Positions 10,501-16,355 of a DNA stretch of 36,723 bases are shown here, piece by piece. The notes under the pieces are model-generated. The model made no database searches. It was not told the origin of the DNA and was given only the letters and a program-made list of their open reading frames with translations. Every line of letters begins with the position of its first letter. Position 1 is the stretch's first letter. Source of the DNA: Candidatus Hopanoidivorans cymbastelae (GTDB lineage Bacteria; Actinomycetota; Acidimicrobiia; Acidimicrobiales; Hopanoidiivorantaceae); contig JAPYNY010000015.1 of the NCBI GenBank assembly GCA_028283145.1, forward strand, positions 1 through 36,723. The letters run 5' to 3'. Position numbers and translations under genes: made by a program.

Positions 10501-11659
10501 TCTGGTCGCGACAGACCAGCTTCAAAGGCGCCATGCCGTGGCGAATGAAATGCCAATCACCCAACGCTATGCGAGAGCGATTGACACCAGGGTCCCCATT
10601 GAGCGCCAGCCGCAACTCAGCGGTATAAACCTCCCCGCTGGAACCCAGGGCCAAGCTGACGGAATAACACGACTGCTCTGCCGAACAGGCGAAACTAGAG
10701 TTGAAACTCCTGCCAGAGCTATCAGACGACGACTGCGTCAAACCGAAATACGCTCCCACCGGCAAAGGCAGCAAATAACCGCCCAACTCCCCTGAAGCGG
10801 TCGGAACAACAGTATCTGCAGGCTCAACAACAGGAAAAACAGGAACCGCAGGCGCAGGTTCCTCAGGAACCGGATCAACCGGAGCAGACGGCCCAGCCGG
10901 AACAGCAGTAGTCGTGGTAGTAGTGGGAGCCGGATCAACCGGTGCGGTCGGCCCAGCCGGAACAGTAGTAGAAGTGGTCGTAGTCGTAGTGGTGGTAGAA
11001 GTTGGAACCGTTGTAGTAGTCGTCGTGGAAGAAGCAGGCTCACTGCCTCTGAACACAAAATCCGCCCTTGCTGTCCCATCCAAAGCAGTCTTGAAGCTAG
11101 CAGGCAAACTCCCCGCACACCGATAAACCAAATTCCGCGCCTCAGACACCAAATTACCAAAAAACCCATTCGCCTGACAACCCAGATCCAAATAAGAACT
11201 ACCAGACACACGCACCCGAAAACCCCCAGACGGAAAATAAGCCGAAAACTGAACCGCCTGAGGGTTAGCCGAGGTGCCCGCAAAAATAATCTCCAAACCA
11301 TAACTCCAACCCGAATCACCAGACGCAACCGCAAAATAAACGCCCGGCAACACATTCGGCTCGTAAGTCTCAGGAATAGGCGGCGGAGACCAAATCAAAG
11401 CATCAGTTGTAGGGCAGACAATCGAAGTAAAAACCTCATAACCATAACCCTCAGGCAAAGTATGCTGCCGGCAAATCGCAACAGAACTACCAGCAGGCAC
11501 CGGCGCCGCCAACGAATGAGGCAAAGACTGAGACACCACCCCACCACCCCCAACAGGCAAAAGCGAAGCCACAACCAAAAAACAAACCACCACAACCACC
11601 ACACGCCAAACACGAAACCCAAAACGACTGCGATAAAAAACAACACGCCTGAAAAACAT
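1541..11659 (-). CDS. Giant modular exported protein: repeated Cys modules, metzincin-like protease, RTX tail
   Basis: This is one uninterrupted frame of about 3,372 residues from ATG 11659; a TTG 18 bp upstream is an alternative start. Order, numbered from the ATG: basic then hydrophobic signal segment (residues 1-40); a divergent N-terminal module; Thr/Pro linker (about 205-275); ten modules beginning near residues 288, 470, 660, 830, 1022, 1272, 1433, 1646, 1824 and 2007; a decayed eleventh near 2170. Each module opens with a LGGYxLPLPxGAYF-like motif and carries a Cys pair (FxCPxGQTC), a GDWHFIRHG-like stretch, LxCRDxxL and TLYVCRNxIT. A protease-like region follows, with HEIGHNLELFH (first His near 2638) and a Met-turn-like ELMSYC (Met near 2758). 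Ig/cadherin-like domains and 15 RTX nonapeptides end the protein. It is probably secreted by Sec and held at, or released from, the cell surface. The substrate is unknown. I do not recognise the repeated module as a named family. Confidence 0.9.
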   Translation of the reverse strand: MFFRRVVFYRSRFGFRVWRVVVVVVCFLVVASLLPVGGGGVVSQSLPHSLAAPVPAGSSVAICRQHTLPEGYGYEVFTSIVCPTTDALIWSPPPIPETYEPNVLPGVYFAVASGDSGWSYGLEIIFAGTSANPQAVQFSAYFPSGGFRVRVSGSSYLDLGCQANGFFGNLVSEARNLVYRCAGSLPASFKTALDGTARADFVFRGSEPASSTTTTTTVPTSTTTTTTTTSTTVPAGPTAPVDPAPTTTTTTAVPAGPSAPVDPVPEEPAPAVPVFPVVEPADTVVPTASGELGGYLLPLPVGAYFGLTQSSSDSSGRSFNSSFACSAEQSCYSVSLALGSSGEVYTAELRLALNGDPGVNRSRIALGDWHFIRHGMAPLKLVCRDQSFFRDDTASSDSYVRPQASNAQTLYVCRNVITQAQFDALSVDDSDLDNVLRFTESAGTSSAGSFVTPRFVVPATPAPAAVAPTAEGQLGGFSLPLPRNAYFDLEQTSADSSGRSFSAGFACSDGQSCYFVGLNLSSVNGVRSAELRLVLNGLPDANQDRLVLGSWLFIRHGLLPLSLDCRDSNLFQDDTADSDNYVRAHGSTQTLFVCRNSITSSFAQQQFDALAVDIYDDQFFTTNVLRFSFRTGVSSENSFITPSFTLPRAIPSQSPNPTAAGELGGYSLPLPEGAYFDLEQTSADSSARSFSTGFACPTGQTCYSAGLNLSSSSGRARTAELRLVLNGTPAANRNRIAFGDWHFIRHGLPGLKLNCRDRDLTSDNDAARDNYTSAHNNGTQTLFVCRNNIPQQLYNTLNVDVPDSRYFKTNIAYFTAIQLAAAPANANAGTPGHLGGHQLPLTEGAYFALELKYASTGTHRDHYSYTTYKLDFVCPARYGCGSVTFRVSRHYVDYDRSLTIEAELAIRFTSPPGQNEIAFGDWIFTRSGQSPFTLNCRDNDLFSDYRAANDSSHGGSLYLCRNDISPQQFNRLHATSSGVQDSAVHILRLATRSGISSEESYTTKAFTLPRTEPDAALNLSAAGQLGGYQLPLREGAYFAMRDGVIDLPPILREVRDILPDYPWDYEPRPFLPFAGAAAGGSSDANNEPRYVSVPIEGFTLYPICPSGQTCNDDDIFGRYHRDGNYNIYIRHYWSFSDELTDLRFVLNGTIEENRNRIVFGDWTIITHDLPHVRLNCRDRNLDRDIAAEDDSYIEPYNNGTQTLYVCRNTITRQELRNKGGGGYGLKRYPYFVDKVLHFTEHTGTSSDESFVTPSFFAPLLDTSSVADPTAHGELGGYLLPLADGAHFDLQLITEDSNRSFATSVACPGGQTCHSVAFDTSYINEKNIATLTVHLNGSPSANRDRIRPGFWHILRPGAQPLTLDCRDQNLSEDTSADNDSYISSYNSGRQTLYVCQDTIIARKSVDFWGASGSSATAVFAIARTAATRSVNPAASGELGGYTLPLAEGALFYLQQASPQATPSPQASGGSAPSTAPAASTGASFTTRFTCPSGQTCHSAALKLTSENGQRTAALELVLNGTTTANRELVALGDWTFIRHDLPALKLDCRDRNLLRNDNAQNDNYVLAHGSTTDTAANTTQTLYVCRNTITRTVTQEQFNTLTQQVDDDRYFITDALVFTRRTATSAAASFAAFPRVEPSASPDHTETGKLGGYPLPLPVGAYFDLEQTSHSALGSAFSTSFVCPSGQTCAGVDLTFGGGSEGYVALVTIRYNGSPTRNQQLMALGDWHLVRVGIPALRLDCRDESLVLNTGATSDGYIRSVGTQTYYYCRNTLTRDQFNAWNKAINNDTTDTTLHLTRRTATSSARSFLTFPRAEPSANPDHTTTGELGGYTLPLPAGAYFDLRQTSTSSVGHGFTTRFACPTGQTCSRIYFSLTSAQGAHSAAIRIQYNGSFAQNRELMAFGEWYLVRHGLPALSLHCQDENLFLDNNRLDDNYVRYFGGKTNFYCRTGLTQNQFNAWNTAIPANDTTATTLHFIRRTGESSAESFITEGFAHPRTERTLTSNPTAPNQFDRYPLPLPAGAYFPMRQTSTTSTGRSFSLNAACPTGTTCPSPIRLDLSSANGKYTARLTQNMNNATNSSIRSGDWYFIRHGSTPLKLDCRDKNLAENTNADNDSYTTAPIPYQQNRVTSYTCRNTITQTQYNKLNRSIPEDQHTNIFTANFLHFTAESCRNIHLGQCLPFTTGTTFKLCSTPSRNILGDYLNNYEYEADECFNSIASRNVDLQIEYDNSTVTLNYELSNQKNLLLPSTDGDSLNHRLFASGYWKLSSPSSSYSIVMNCTDPNFTLASHEVLNDVSANIFGSSDSPHVNYKCVNRNMNPGTLRTFDRLGNTITLTYLGTQAQSSVYAPNITLLGMEVTQGTQDLEGSLSLVRNRQTAVRVFFETATGQTKITASLKATRSDGIAPITTRIAPYNDEGYVSISSNLFTHEYRARRANIDSTLNFILPADWIDLVTGITLTLRLDFHTNEQENIVNCQEKIEPVNTCSANVTFTQVSLPNIVMFPIPLQLSDDEDEIPSKPLDLDLQKELNVIETVLPFPQNSSLLTPESHEFMIQGYSNTLLTVRKNEDGGKRCKNGDFELKQALDKLKKLKKKNGNSSDIYVGILRGSASLNSSLGCASLENRVSVWYNETHLSNNAAHEIGHNLELFHPGQRVDGKNIGLCDENGTIDNYEAIGRDGITAGVIADPYPTNDFDNSRTDINEGDLRPLLGPIGDANKEVWGLDIDLMDKKYRYSSEQWGAEGLLESRIISDPRDVHELMSYCTDSRWAEAFDQHQPPHNGWLGNKHLQNIITLFDVTRSGGASGTSGVVPSDLFIGKILFDDNVESGVQLDRVYSRPRLVEPGEPGDYILVLHDSTGSNIRQIPFRATKEKFSDGSVSEEANFSILVYDPPDYSSFSIKKKGEDKNLFFSVRSSNNPTVILSGIADGQLFSHEETIDLSFMGVDIDGDTLSYEIYYSTDRGASYEVINLETFQTSLSLRADDFPGSNNARFGVSVSDGTRSTFVETPIFRIENHAPEVRIDGASDRVLVGYQGFILDAWGYDKENGLLPHSAFTWRSSADGYLGTGSYLVLSTDQLTPGEHIITVSVTDNTGLSSTDSTTIIVNMDNSNPEAVDDNLSALLSEPVLFDVLANDNSGGGNTSNLNLEIVEYPELGHAEIVTSPMGSSTIRYQGHTSGYDNFQYEICDQIGRCDTATVILQVGLSSCTVFGTESDDRLVGTSEDDVICGLAGNDIIDGLGGSDIILAGAGDDTIYGRLGDDVIRGEAGNDIILGHRGDDNIYGGQGDDNIYGGDGDDTIRGDDGADTLSGEAGNDIIEGGKGSDIIGGGRGDDTIRGGPGNDNIRGNSGADTIDGGTGTDTILGVAAEDTVTDEQ
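1590..2030 (-). repeat. RTX nonapeptide array of the giant protein (15 units)
   Basis: These are tandem 27-bp units encoding GGxGxDxIx-type nonapeptides (for example GLAGNDIID, GGQGDDNIY, GGDGDDTIR), about 15 in a row, just before the stop at 1541. The array follows a Cys-bracketed lead-in (SSCTVFGTESDDRLVGTS). In known RTX proteins such repeats fold into a calcium-loaded parallel beta roll. Confidence 0.85.
4640..10800 (-). repeat. Tandem array of ten clear and one decayed copies of an unrecognised module
   Basis: Module starts on the minus strand lie near 10797, 10250, 9681, 9170, 8594, 7846, 7361, 6724, 6190 and 5640, with a decayed copy starting near 5150 and ending near 4640. Spacing varies from about 485 to 750 bp. 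The longest copy, starting near 8594, has an extra Pro/aromatic-rich insert after its opening motif. The copies have diverged but keep four Cys positions, Asn-Gly motifs (LNGxxxxNR) and the LGGY opening. The last copy keeps Cys residues but has lost the LGGY opening. Confidence 0.8.
10871..10978 (-). repeat. Direct repeat in the Thr/Pro-rich linker
   Basis: Two copies of about 48 bp at 10871-10918 and 10931-10978, offset 60 bp, encode two similar VPAGPxAPVDP segments separated by Thr runs. Next to them, about 10,980-11,035 encodes further Thr runs. The linker separates the N-terminal module from the array of repeated modules. Confidence 0.75.
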
Positions 11660-11665
11660 ACAACT

Positions 11666-11671
11666 ATAATA
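11666..11671 (-). promoter_or_regulatory. Candidate -10 box, possibly leaderless start of the giant gene
   Basis: On the minus strand TATTAT ends six bases before the ATG at 11659, within a very AT-rich stretch (about 11,660-11,705). No Shine-Dalgarno sequence is visible. That spacing would place transcription start at or next to the ATG, a leaderless arrangement common in actinobacteria. No convincing -35 box is seen, so this is tentative. Confidence 0.3.
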
Positions 11672-11677
11672 ACACAA

Positions 11678-11956
11678 AATTTAAAAAGAATTATAAAATT
11701 TGTTACAAGCAAGCAACTAGCTAAACCACCGCTATCCAACTATCCGCTAGTTCTGAAAGCAACCTTCCAGCATTCCGCGCTTCCCTCAACCAAAAAATTC
11801 TGGCAATGTCCAAATTCCCTAAAGCATTTCCATCCCAGTTCCATCGGTACTGGCGGGCTTAATTTCCGTGCTCAGCATGGGACTCGGATATGGTCCCACT
11901 GATACATTCCGCCAACCCCTTATCAAGGTAAGTTGGATGTATAAGTTCTAGAGTCA
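11678..11956. other. Intergenic region between divergent giant gene and mltG
   Basis: About 280 bp without a supportable gene. It holds an AT-rich stretch next to the giant gene and a short inverted repeat (TGGGAC at 11878-11883, GTCCCA at 11893-11898) that could be a hairpin or operator. I see no clear mltG promoter. alaS and ruvX, often upstream of mltG in actinobacteria, are not here. Confidence 0.5.
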
Positions 11957-13294
11957 ATGAGTGCAAATAAGAAAATCTCCAAGTTTTCCAAGTTCAAGGA
12001 GTCGCTTGGAATTTGGAGTTACCCGCGCTTCGGAAAACCAGCCCAGCCAAGTCCCCCTGCTGTCTCGCCCGAGAGCCACCCAAATCTCCACGCCGCCTCG
12101 CCTCAGGGCCTACCGGCCCAGCCAGATCATTTCCCGTCCCACCCCAGCCCTAGAGTTCCAGTCATCCAGCAGGTTGAGCAGGCCGCGCAAGACCCCCAGC
12201 AGCCACAGCGGGCCAAGCAAGACCCAAACCAAGAGTGGGTCCGTCTGCGCAAACCTTGGCCGATCGCAGCCCGTATTTCTTTGGTGGCGATTATTGCGGT
12301 AGTGCTGGTGGCATCTGTGGCACTAGTGGCCACCAGTTGGGTAAGCAACCAGATTGACCCGCCCGGCCCGCCGGGTGCAGAAATATTGGTGGAGATTCCC
12401 GTCGGGGCTTCAACCAACGACATCGCCATCATTTTGGATAACGAAGGCGTGGTGCCCAATTCCACTTTCGCCCGTCTTCAATGGCGAGGTGAAGAGCGTT
12501 TCAAGTTCAAGGCTGGCGAATATGTCTTTCGCGAAAACATGTCGATTGACGAAGCCGAAGCTGTGCTTTTGGCTGGGCCCGTAGCAACTCCGGGAATATC
12601 CATCACCGTTCCTGAAGGGCTTTGGCTAAGCGAAATCAGAGCTCGTATGTTGGACAGGCTTCCAGAATTCAATTCCACTGAGCTATCGACCGCTTTGAAC
12701 GCCAACCTAGTCCGCTCTGAGTTTCAGCCGGCTGAAATCAACTCTCTTGAAGGTCTGCTCTTCCCCGACACCTACCAAGTAGCCGAAGAAGACTTGGACA
12801 ACGAAGTGGATCTAGTCCGCCGTATGGTGGAGCAGATGGACAGTGTGCTGGTGGAACTGGGCTATGAGCAGGCTATGGAGCAAACCGGTTTTTCCCCCTA
12901 CGAAGTGCTGATCGTAGCTTCCATGATTGAAGAAGAGGCCAAAGTCGCGCAGGACCGGGCGAAGATTGCTCGCGTCATATACAACAGGCTGGAACAAGAC
13001 ATTGCTCTTGGGATTGACGCTACGGTGCTGTATGCTTTGGGCCGCCACACAACCGAGCTCACCAATCAAGATCTCGCCATTGACTCTCCCTATAACACCC
13101 GCCTCTATAAAGGCCTGCCTCCCACGCCCATTGCTGCGCCAGGCCGAAAGGCTTTGGAGGCTGCTTTGAACCCAGCCGAGGGAGACTGGATCTTTTATGT
13201 GCTGGCCGACGATGATGGCTCCCACTTCTTCACCGACAGCCAGGAAGAATTCCTGGAACAAGTGGAGAAGTCGCGCCGAGAAGGGATTTTCTAA
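11957..13294 (+). CDS. mltG: Endolytic murein transglycosylase MltG (YceG-like)
   Basis: MltG cuts nascent peptidoglycan strands at the outer face of the membrane and is thought to terminate glycan growth. The 445-residue protein has a cytoplasmic Pro/Gln-rich N-terminus (about 1-95), one membrane helix (about 102-124) and an extracytoplasmic YceG domain. Family motifs visible are LFPDTYQV, VASMIEEEA (containing the likely catalytic Glu), SPYNTRLYKGLPPTPIAAPG and the C-terminal DDDGSHFF stretch. It starts the plus-strand block, and aroE follows after 15 bp. The mltG-aroE adjacency is standard in actinobacteria. Confidence 0.93.
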   Translation: MSANKKISKFSKFKESLGIWSYPRFGKPAQPSPPAVSPESHPNLHAASPQGLPAQPDHFPSHPSPRVPVIQQVEQAAQDPQQPQRAKQDPNQEWVRLRKPWPIAARISLVAIIAVVLVASVALVATSWVSNQIDPPGPPGAEILVEIPVGASTNDIAIILDNEGVVPNSTFARLQWRGEERFKFKAGEYVFRENMSIDEAEAVLLAGPVATPGISITVPEGLWLSEIRARMLDRLPEFNSTELSTALNANLVRSEFQPAEINSLEGLLFPDTYQVAEEDLDNEVDLVRRMVEQMDSVLVELGYEQAMEQTGFSPYEVLIVASMIEEEAKVAQDRAKIARVIYNRLEQDIALGIDATVLYALGRHTTELTNQDLAIDSPYNTRLYKGLPPTPIAAPGRKALEAALNPAEGDWIFYVLADDDGSHFFTDSQEEFLEQVEKSRREGIF

Positions 13295-13307
13295 GAAGGG
13301 GTTTTCC
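13280..13307 (+). repeat. Short tandem duplication across mltG stop / aroE ribosome site
   Basis: Two 13-bp copies (13280-13292 and 13295-13307) differ at two positions and flank the mltG stop. The second copy contains GAAGGGG, the likely Shine-Dalgarno site of aroE, ending 8 bp before its ATG. Thus the aroE ribosome site may be a copy of mltG coding sequence. Confidence 0.6.
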
Positions 13308-13309
13308 AA

Positions 13310-14185
13310 ATGAGTCAAGACACCATCAAAAGCCCTGCACTGGCGGCGGTCATCGGCAGCCCTGTCAGACATTCGCTGTCGCCAACCATCCACAACGCCG
13401 CTTTCAGACATACTGGGCTTGACTGGCTGTTCGTAGTTTGGGATGTGCCCTCGGGCCTGGCTGAAGACGCCCTTCAAGCCATGAAGACCTTCAATTTGGC
13501 GGGGTTGTCTGTTACGATGCCCCACAAGACGGCTGTGGCAGAAGCGGTTGACCAGCTCAGCCCAGAAGCTGGAAAACTTAACGCAGTCAACTGCGTAGCC
13601 CGGCAAGGCGACCAGCTTGTCGGGCACAACACTGACGGAGCCGGCTTTGTGGCCAGCTTGAAAGCAGACGCCGATTTCAATCCCGAAGGCAAATCGTGCT
13701 TTGTGGCTGGAGCCGGGGGAGCAGGCAGAGCGGTGATATTGGCTCTGGCCCAAGCTGGAGCAGCACGTGTGGGGATTATGAACCGCACTCCAGCCAAAGC
13801 TCAAGCAGCCGCCGATTTAGCGGGCGAAGCAGCTGAGATAGCAGATGCCGAGGCAGCAGATGCCGATGCCATTGGCAACTTTGACTTGGTGGTGAATGCA
13901 ACTCCGGTGGGAATGCCGCATTTTGCAGGTCAGACTCCTTTTCCCACCACTGGGTTGCACGCTAAGCAGCTGGTGGTTGACCTCATATATCAACCCTGGG
14001 AGACCCCGCTGCTCAAGGCTGCCCGTGCCAAAGGCATCGCCGCTCTGAACGGCTTTGGGATGCTGGTGCACCAAGCTGGCGTGGCTTTTGAGTTATGGAC
14101 TGGCATTCCAGCCCCGGTGGAAGCCATGACCGCAGCTGTCAGCTCCAAAATTACCGTCAATTCAGATCAGCAGCCTCATTTGTAG
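13310..14185 (+). CDS. aroE: Shikimate 5-dehydrogenase
   Basis: AroE reduces 3-dehydroshikimate to shikimate with NADPH. The 291-residue protein has the substrate site near the N-terminus (GSPVRHSLSPTIHNAAF), the GLSVTMPHK motif with the catalytic Lys, the nucleotide-binding loop GAGGAGRA, VVNATPVGM, and the C-terminal GMLVHQAG region. The start is ATG 13310 behind a good GAAGGGG site. An in-frame 15-bp tandem duplication at 13841-13870 encodes an Ala/Asp-rich ADAEA-ADADA stretch in a variable loop. In many actinobacteria aroC follows; here aroK comes next. Confidence 0.95.
   Translation: MSQDTIKSPALAAVIGSPVRHSLSPTIHNAAFRHTGLDWLFVVWDVPSGLAEDALQAMKTFNLAGLSVTMPHKTAVAEAVDQLSPEAGKLNAVNCVARQGDQLVGHNTDGAGFVASLKADADFNPEGKSCFVAGAGGAGRAVILALAQAGAARVGIMNRTPAKAQAAADLAGEAAEIADAEAADADAIGNFDLVVNATPVGMPHFAGQTPFPTTGLHAKQLVVDLIYQPWETPLLKAARAKGIAALNGFGMLVHQAGVAFELWTGIPAPVEAMTAAVSSKITVNSDQQPHL
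13841..13870 (+). repeat. In-frame 15-bp tandem duplication inside aroE
   Basis: Two adjacent 15-bp units share their first 11 bases and encode ADAEA then ADADA. They sit between the NADP-binding loop and VVNATPVGM, where length variation is tolerable. Confidence 0.6.
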
Positions 14186-14210
14186 GCCCTTAGAGAGTAG
14201 GCCTTTAGAG
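14182..14210 (+). repeat. 14-bp tandem duplication at the aroE stop codon
   Basis: GTAGGCCCTTAGAG at 14182-14195 is repeated with one mismatch at 14197-14210. The first copy contains the aroE stop TAG. The rest of the 80-bp gap to aroK holds no gene. Confidence 0.65.
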
Positions 14211-14265
14211 GTGCTTTTGGCTCCTTGGAGCCATCAATGTCAGTGCTGTATTTTAGACTTGAAAT

Positions 14266-14841
14266 GTGGTCTCTCATCAAAACCAGAATCAGTGCGAAGC
14301 CAGCAAACATCTGGCTTTGGTGGGGATGATGGGGGCTGGCAAGTCCAGAGTGGGACGCCAAGTTGCCAAGCTTTCAGACCGAGTTTATATAGACAGCGAT
14401 GGTTTGATCAGCCGTCAGTTGGGCCTGTCTGTTCCCGAGATTTTTGAGCAAGCAGGGGAGGCAACATTTAGAGATTTGGAGCACAAGGTGCTGCTGGATG
14501 CACTAGCCAGTCCGCACGCATCCGTAATCTCAACTGGCGGTGGGGTGATTTTACGCCAAGACAACCGAGAGCTTTTGTCTCAAGCCATGGTTGTATGGCT
14601 GCAGTCCCCGGTGGAAGAGTTGGCCAAGAGGCTGCAAAAAAGCTCCAAGAAGAGACCCCTTTTGAAAAGCGCCTCTAGCGCATCCGAGTTGCGAGACACT
14701 TTGGCGAACATTCTGGCTGAACGCGAAGCACTGTATGAAGCTGTAGCCGACCATAAATTGCGGGTTGATCTGTTGGGTTTGCAGGCCACCGTCAACCAGG
14801 TGGTAAAACTAACCCAACTATCGCTCAGCAAGCACCGATAA
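14266..14841 (+). CDS. aroK: Shikimate kinase
   Basis: AroK phosphorylates shikimate with ATP. The 191-residue protein has the Walker A loop GMMGAGKS, the DSD motif that binds Mg and shikimate, FRDLEHKVL, and the glycine motif STGGGV that contacts shikimate. The chosen start is GTG 14266, giving about 13 residues before the first beta strand (HLALVG); no strong ribosome site is visible. aroB follows after 30 bp. Confidence 0.94.
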   Translation: MVSHQNQNQCEASKHLALVGMMGAGKSRVGRQVAKLSDRVYIDSDGLISRQLGLSVPEIFEQAGEATFRDLEHKVLLDALASPHASVISTGGGVILRQDNRELLSQAMVVWLQSPVEELAKRLQKSSKKRPLLKSASSASELRDTLANILAEREALYEAVADHKLRVDLLGLQATVNQVVKLTQLSLSKHR

Positions 14842-14871
14842 GCCCGGGGCCAATGAGATTAGGGCAACTTT

Positions 14872-15882
14872 ATGTTCAGGGTTGAAGTCAAGCTGAAAGA
14901 TCATTCGTATCCGGTGCTCATCGGAGACGGCGTGAGGAATGCTTTGCCTGAGTTGCTGCCGGATTCTGCTTCAAAGGCGGCCATAGTAACTCGGCCGAAC
15001 ATTCCTTGGCAGGCAGAACCTGGTTGTGACAGCCAAGTCTTTCATATTCCCGACGGCGAACAAGCCAAGTCGCTAGCCATCATTGAAGAGCTGTGCCGAG
15101 GCTTTTCTCAGTGGGGGCTGACACGAGCCGATGCAGTGGTGGCTGTGGGAGGTGGCGTGGCTACCGATGTGGCTGGCTTTGCTGCAGCCGTTTATCACCG
15201 AGGTGTGGCTGTGGTGCATGTGGCTACAAGTTTGCTGGCTCAAGTTGATGCTGCCATTGGCGGCAAGACCGGGGTGAATCTCCCAGAGGGAAAAAATTTG
15301 GTGGGCGCCTTTTGGCAACCCCAAGCGGTCTTGTGCGATACTGAAACTCTGACCACCCTGCCTGAAAGTGAATTCAAGTGTGGTTACGGAGAGATTGCCA
15401 AGTATCATTTTTTGGGGGCTGGCAATTTAGCTAGTTTGCCTTTGGTGGAACAAATTGCCCGTTGTGTTGAACTCAAAGCCATTATTGTCTCTGCGGACGA
15501 GCGCGAACAGGGCCAAAGAGCACTGCTGAATTACGGGCACACCTTGGGGCACGCTTTGGAATCAGCGCGCCAATACAGCTTCACCCACGGGCAGGCTGTA
15601 GCCTTGGGGCTGATCTATGCTGCCGAAGTCGCTCACTTATTAGGCAGAATAGATGAAAAGCGAGTGTCTGAGCACAGAGACGTAGTGTCTTCCTTTGGGC
15701 TTGAGACAAGGTTAAATGAGCAATTTTCCCAGATTTCAAATCAGGAACTACTAAGTTTCTTTAAGCGTGATAAAAAAGCAACCAAAAGTTTGACTATGGT
15801 TTTGGACGGAGCAGCCGGGCCAGAAGTTGTCAGCGGGCTTTCCCCTGATGTGCTGCTGGCAGCTATGGAGCGTATTCGATGA
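14872..15882 (+). CDS. aroB: 3-Dehydroquinate synthase
   Basis: AroB cyclises DAHP to 3-dehydroquinate using NAD and a divalent metal. The 336-residue protein shows DGEQAKS, the NAD-binding GGGVATDVAGF motif, GGKTGVNLPEGKN, the metal-ligand region CGYGEIAKYHFL, and the NYGHTLGHALE and FTHGQAVALG His motifs. Its stop overlaps the aroQ start by 4 bp (ATGA), so the two are probably translationally coupled. They act in consecutive steps. Confidence 0.95.
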   Translation: MFRVEVKLKDHSYPVLIGDGVRNALPELLPDSASKAAIVTRPNIPWQAEPGCDSQVFHIPDGEQAKSLAIIEELCRGFSQWGLTRADAVVAVGGGVATDVAGFAAAVYHRGVAVVHVATSLLAQVDAAIGGKTGVNLPEGKNLVGAFWQPQAVLCDTETLTTLPESEFKCGYGEIAKYHFLGAGNLASLPLVEQIARCVELKAIIVSADEREQGQRALLNYGHTLGHALESARQYSFTHGQAVALGLIYAAEVAHLLGRIDEKRVSEHRDVVSSFGLETRLNEQFSQISNQELLSFFKRDKKATKSLTMVLDGAAGPEVVSGLSPDVLLAAMERIR

Positions 15883-16355
15883 CCAATTCCAACAGGTCAG
15901 TGCTGCTGCTTTCGGGGCCGAACTTGAATCTCCTGGGAGAACGCGAGCCAGAGATCTATGGCAGCCAAAGTTTAGAAGATCACGTGCAGGCAGCTTTGCA
16001 GCAAGCCCAGGCATGCGGTCTGAAGCTGATCCACCTCCAGTCCAATGCTGAGGCTGAGCTAGTGGAAGCCATCCAGCAAGCCCGCGGGTGCCATGATGCT
16101 ATCGTTATCAATGCCGGAGCTCTGACACACTATGCGTGGAGCCTTCACGATGCCCTGGCTACTTTTGATGGGCCCGTGTTGGAGCTGCATCTGTCCAACC
16201 CCAATGCCCGAGAGCCGTGGCGACATACTTCTGTAATTGCTCCGGTAGCTGATGGCAGTATTGCCGGATTCGGTGGCTACGGCTACAAGTTGGCCATTCA
16301 AGCTGTAGCCGAGTTGCTAAGCGATACCCCTCAGTCTGACTCCTACGATACATGA
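15879..16355 (+). CDS. aroQ: Type II 3-dehydroquinate dehydratase
   Basis: AroQ dehydrates 3-dehydroquinate to 3-dehydroshikimate; type II enzymes are small dodecamers. The 158-residue protein has GPNLNLLGEREPEIYG with the catalytic Arg and Tyr, LQSNAEAELV, INAGALTHYAWSLHDAL, and ELHLSNPNAREPWRHTS. It overlaps aroB upstream and pepP downstream by 4 bp each (ATGA), so the three form one tight unit. Confidence 0.95.
   Translation: MTNSNRSVLLLSGPNLNLLGEREPEIYGSQSLEDHVQAALQQAQACGLKLIHLQSNAEAELVEAIQQARGCHDAIVINAGALTHYAWSLHDALATFDGPVLELHLSNPNAREPWRHTSVIAPVADGSIAGFGGYGYKLAIQAVAELLSDTPQSDSYDT

Noticed and set aside
10738-11355. 205-codon minus-strand Leu/Arg-rich frame
   Set aside because: It overlaps the giant gene's linker and first module in another frame; its Leu/Arg richness reflects the Thr/Pro repeat DNA, not a protein family.
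11462-11902. 146-codon plus-strand frame covering the giant gene start and the intergenic region
   Set aside because: The first part is rich in His, Asn, Thr and Arg because it is antisense to the signal-peptide region, and no motif or ribosome site supports it.
12812-13804. 330-codon minus-strand frame under mltG and aroE
   Set aside because: It is fully antisense to two clear conserved genes and has no recognisable domain.
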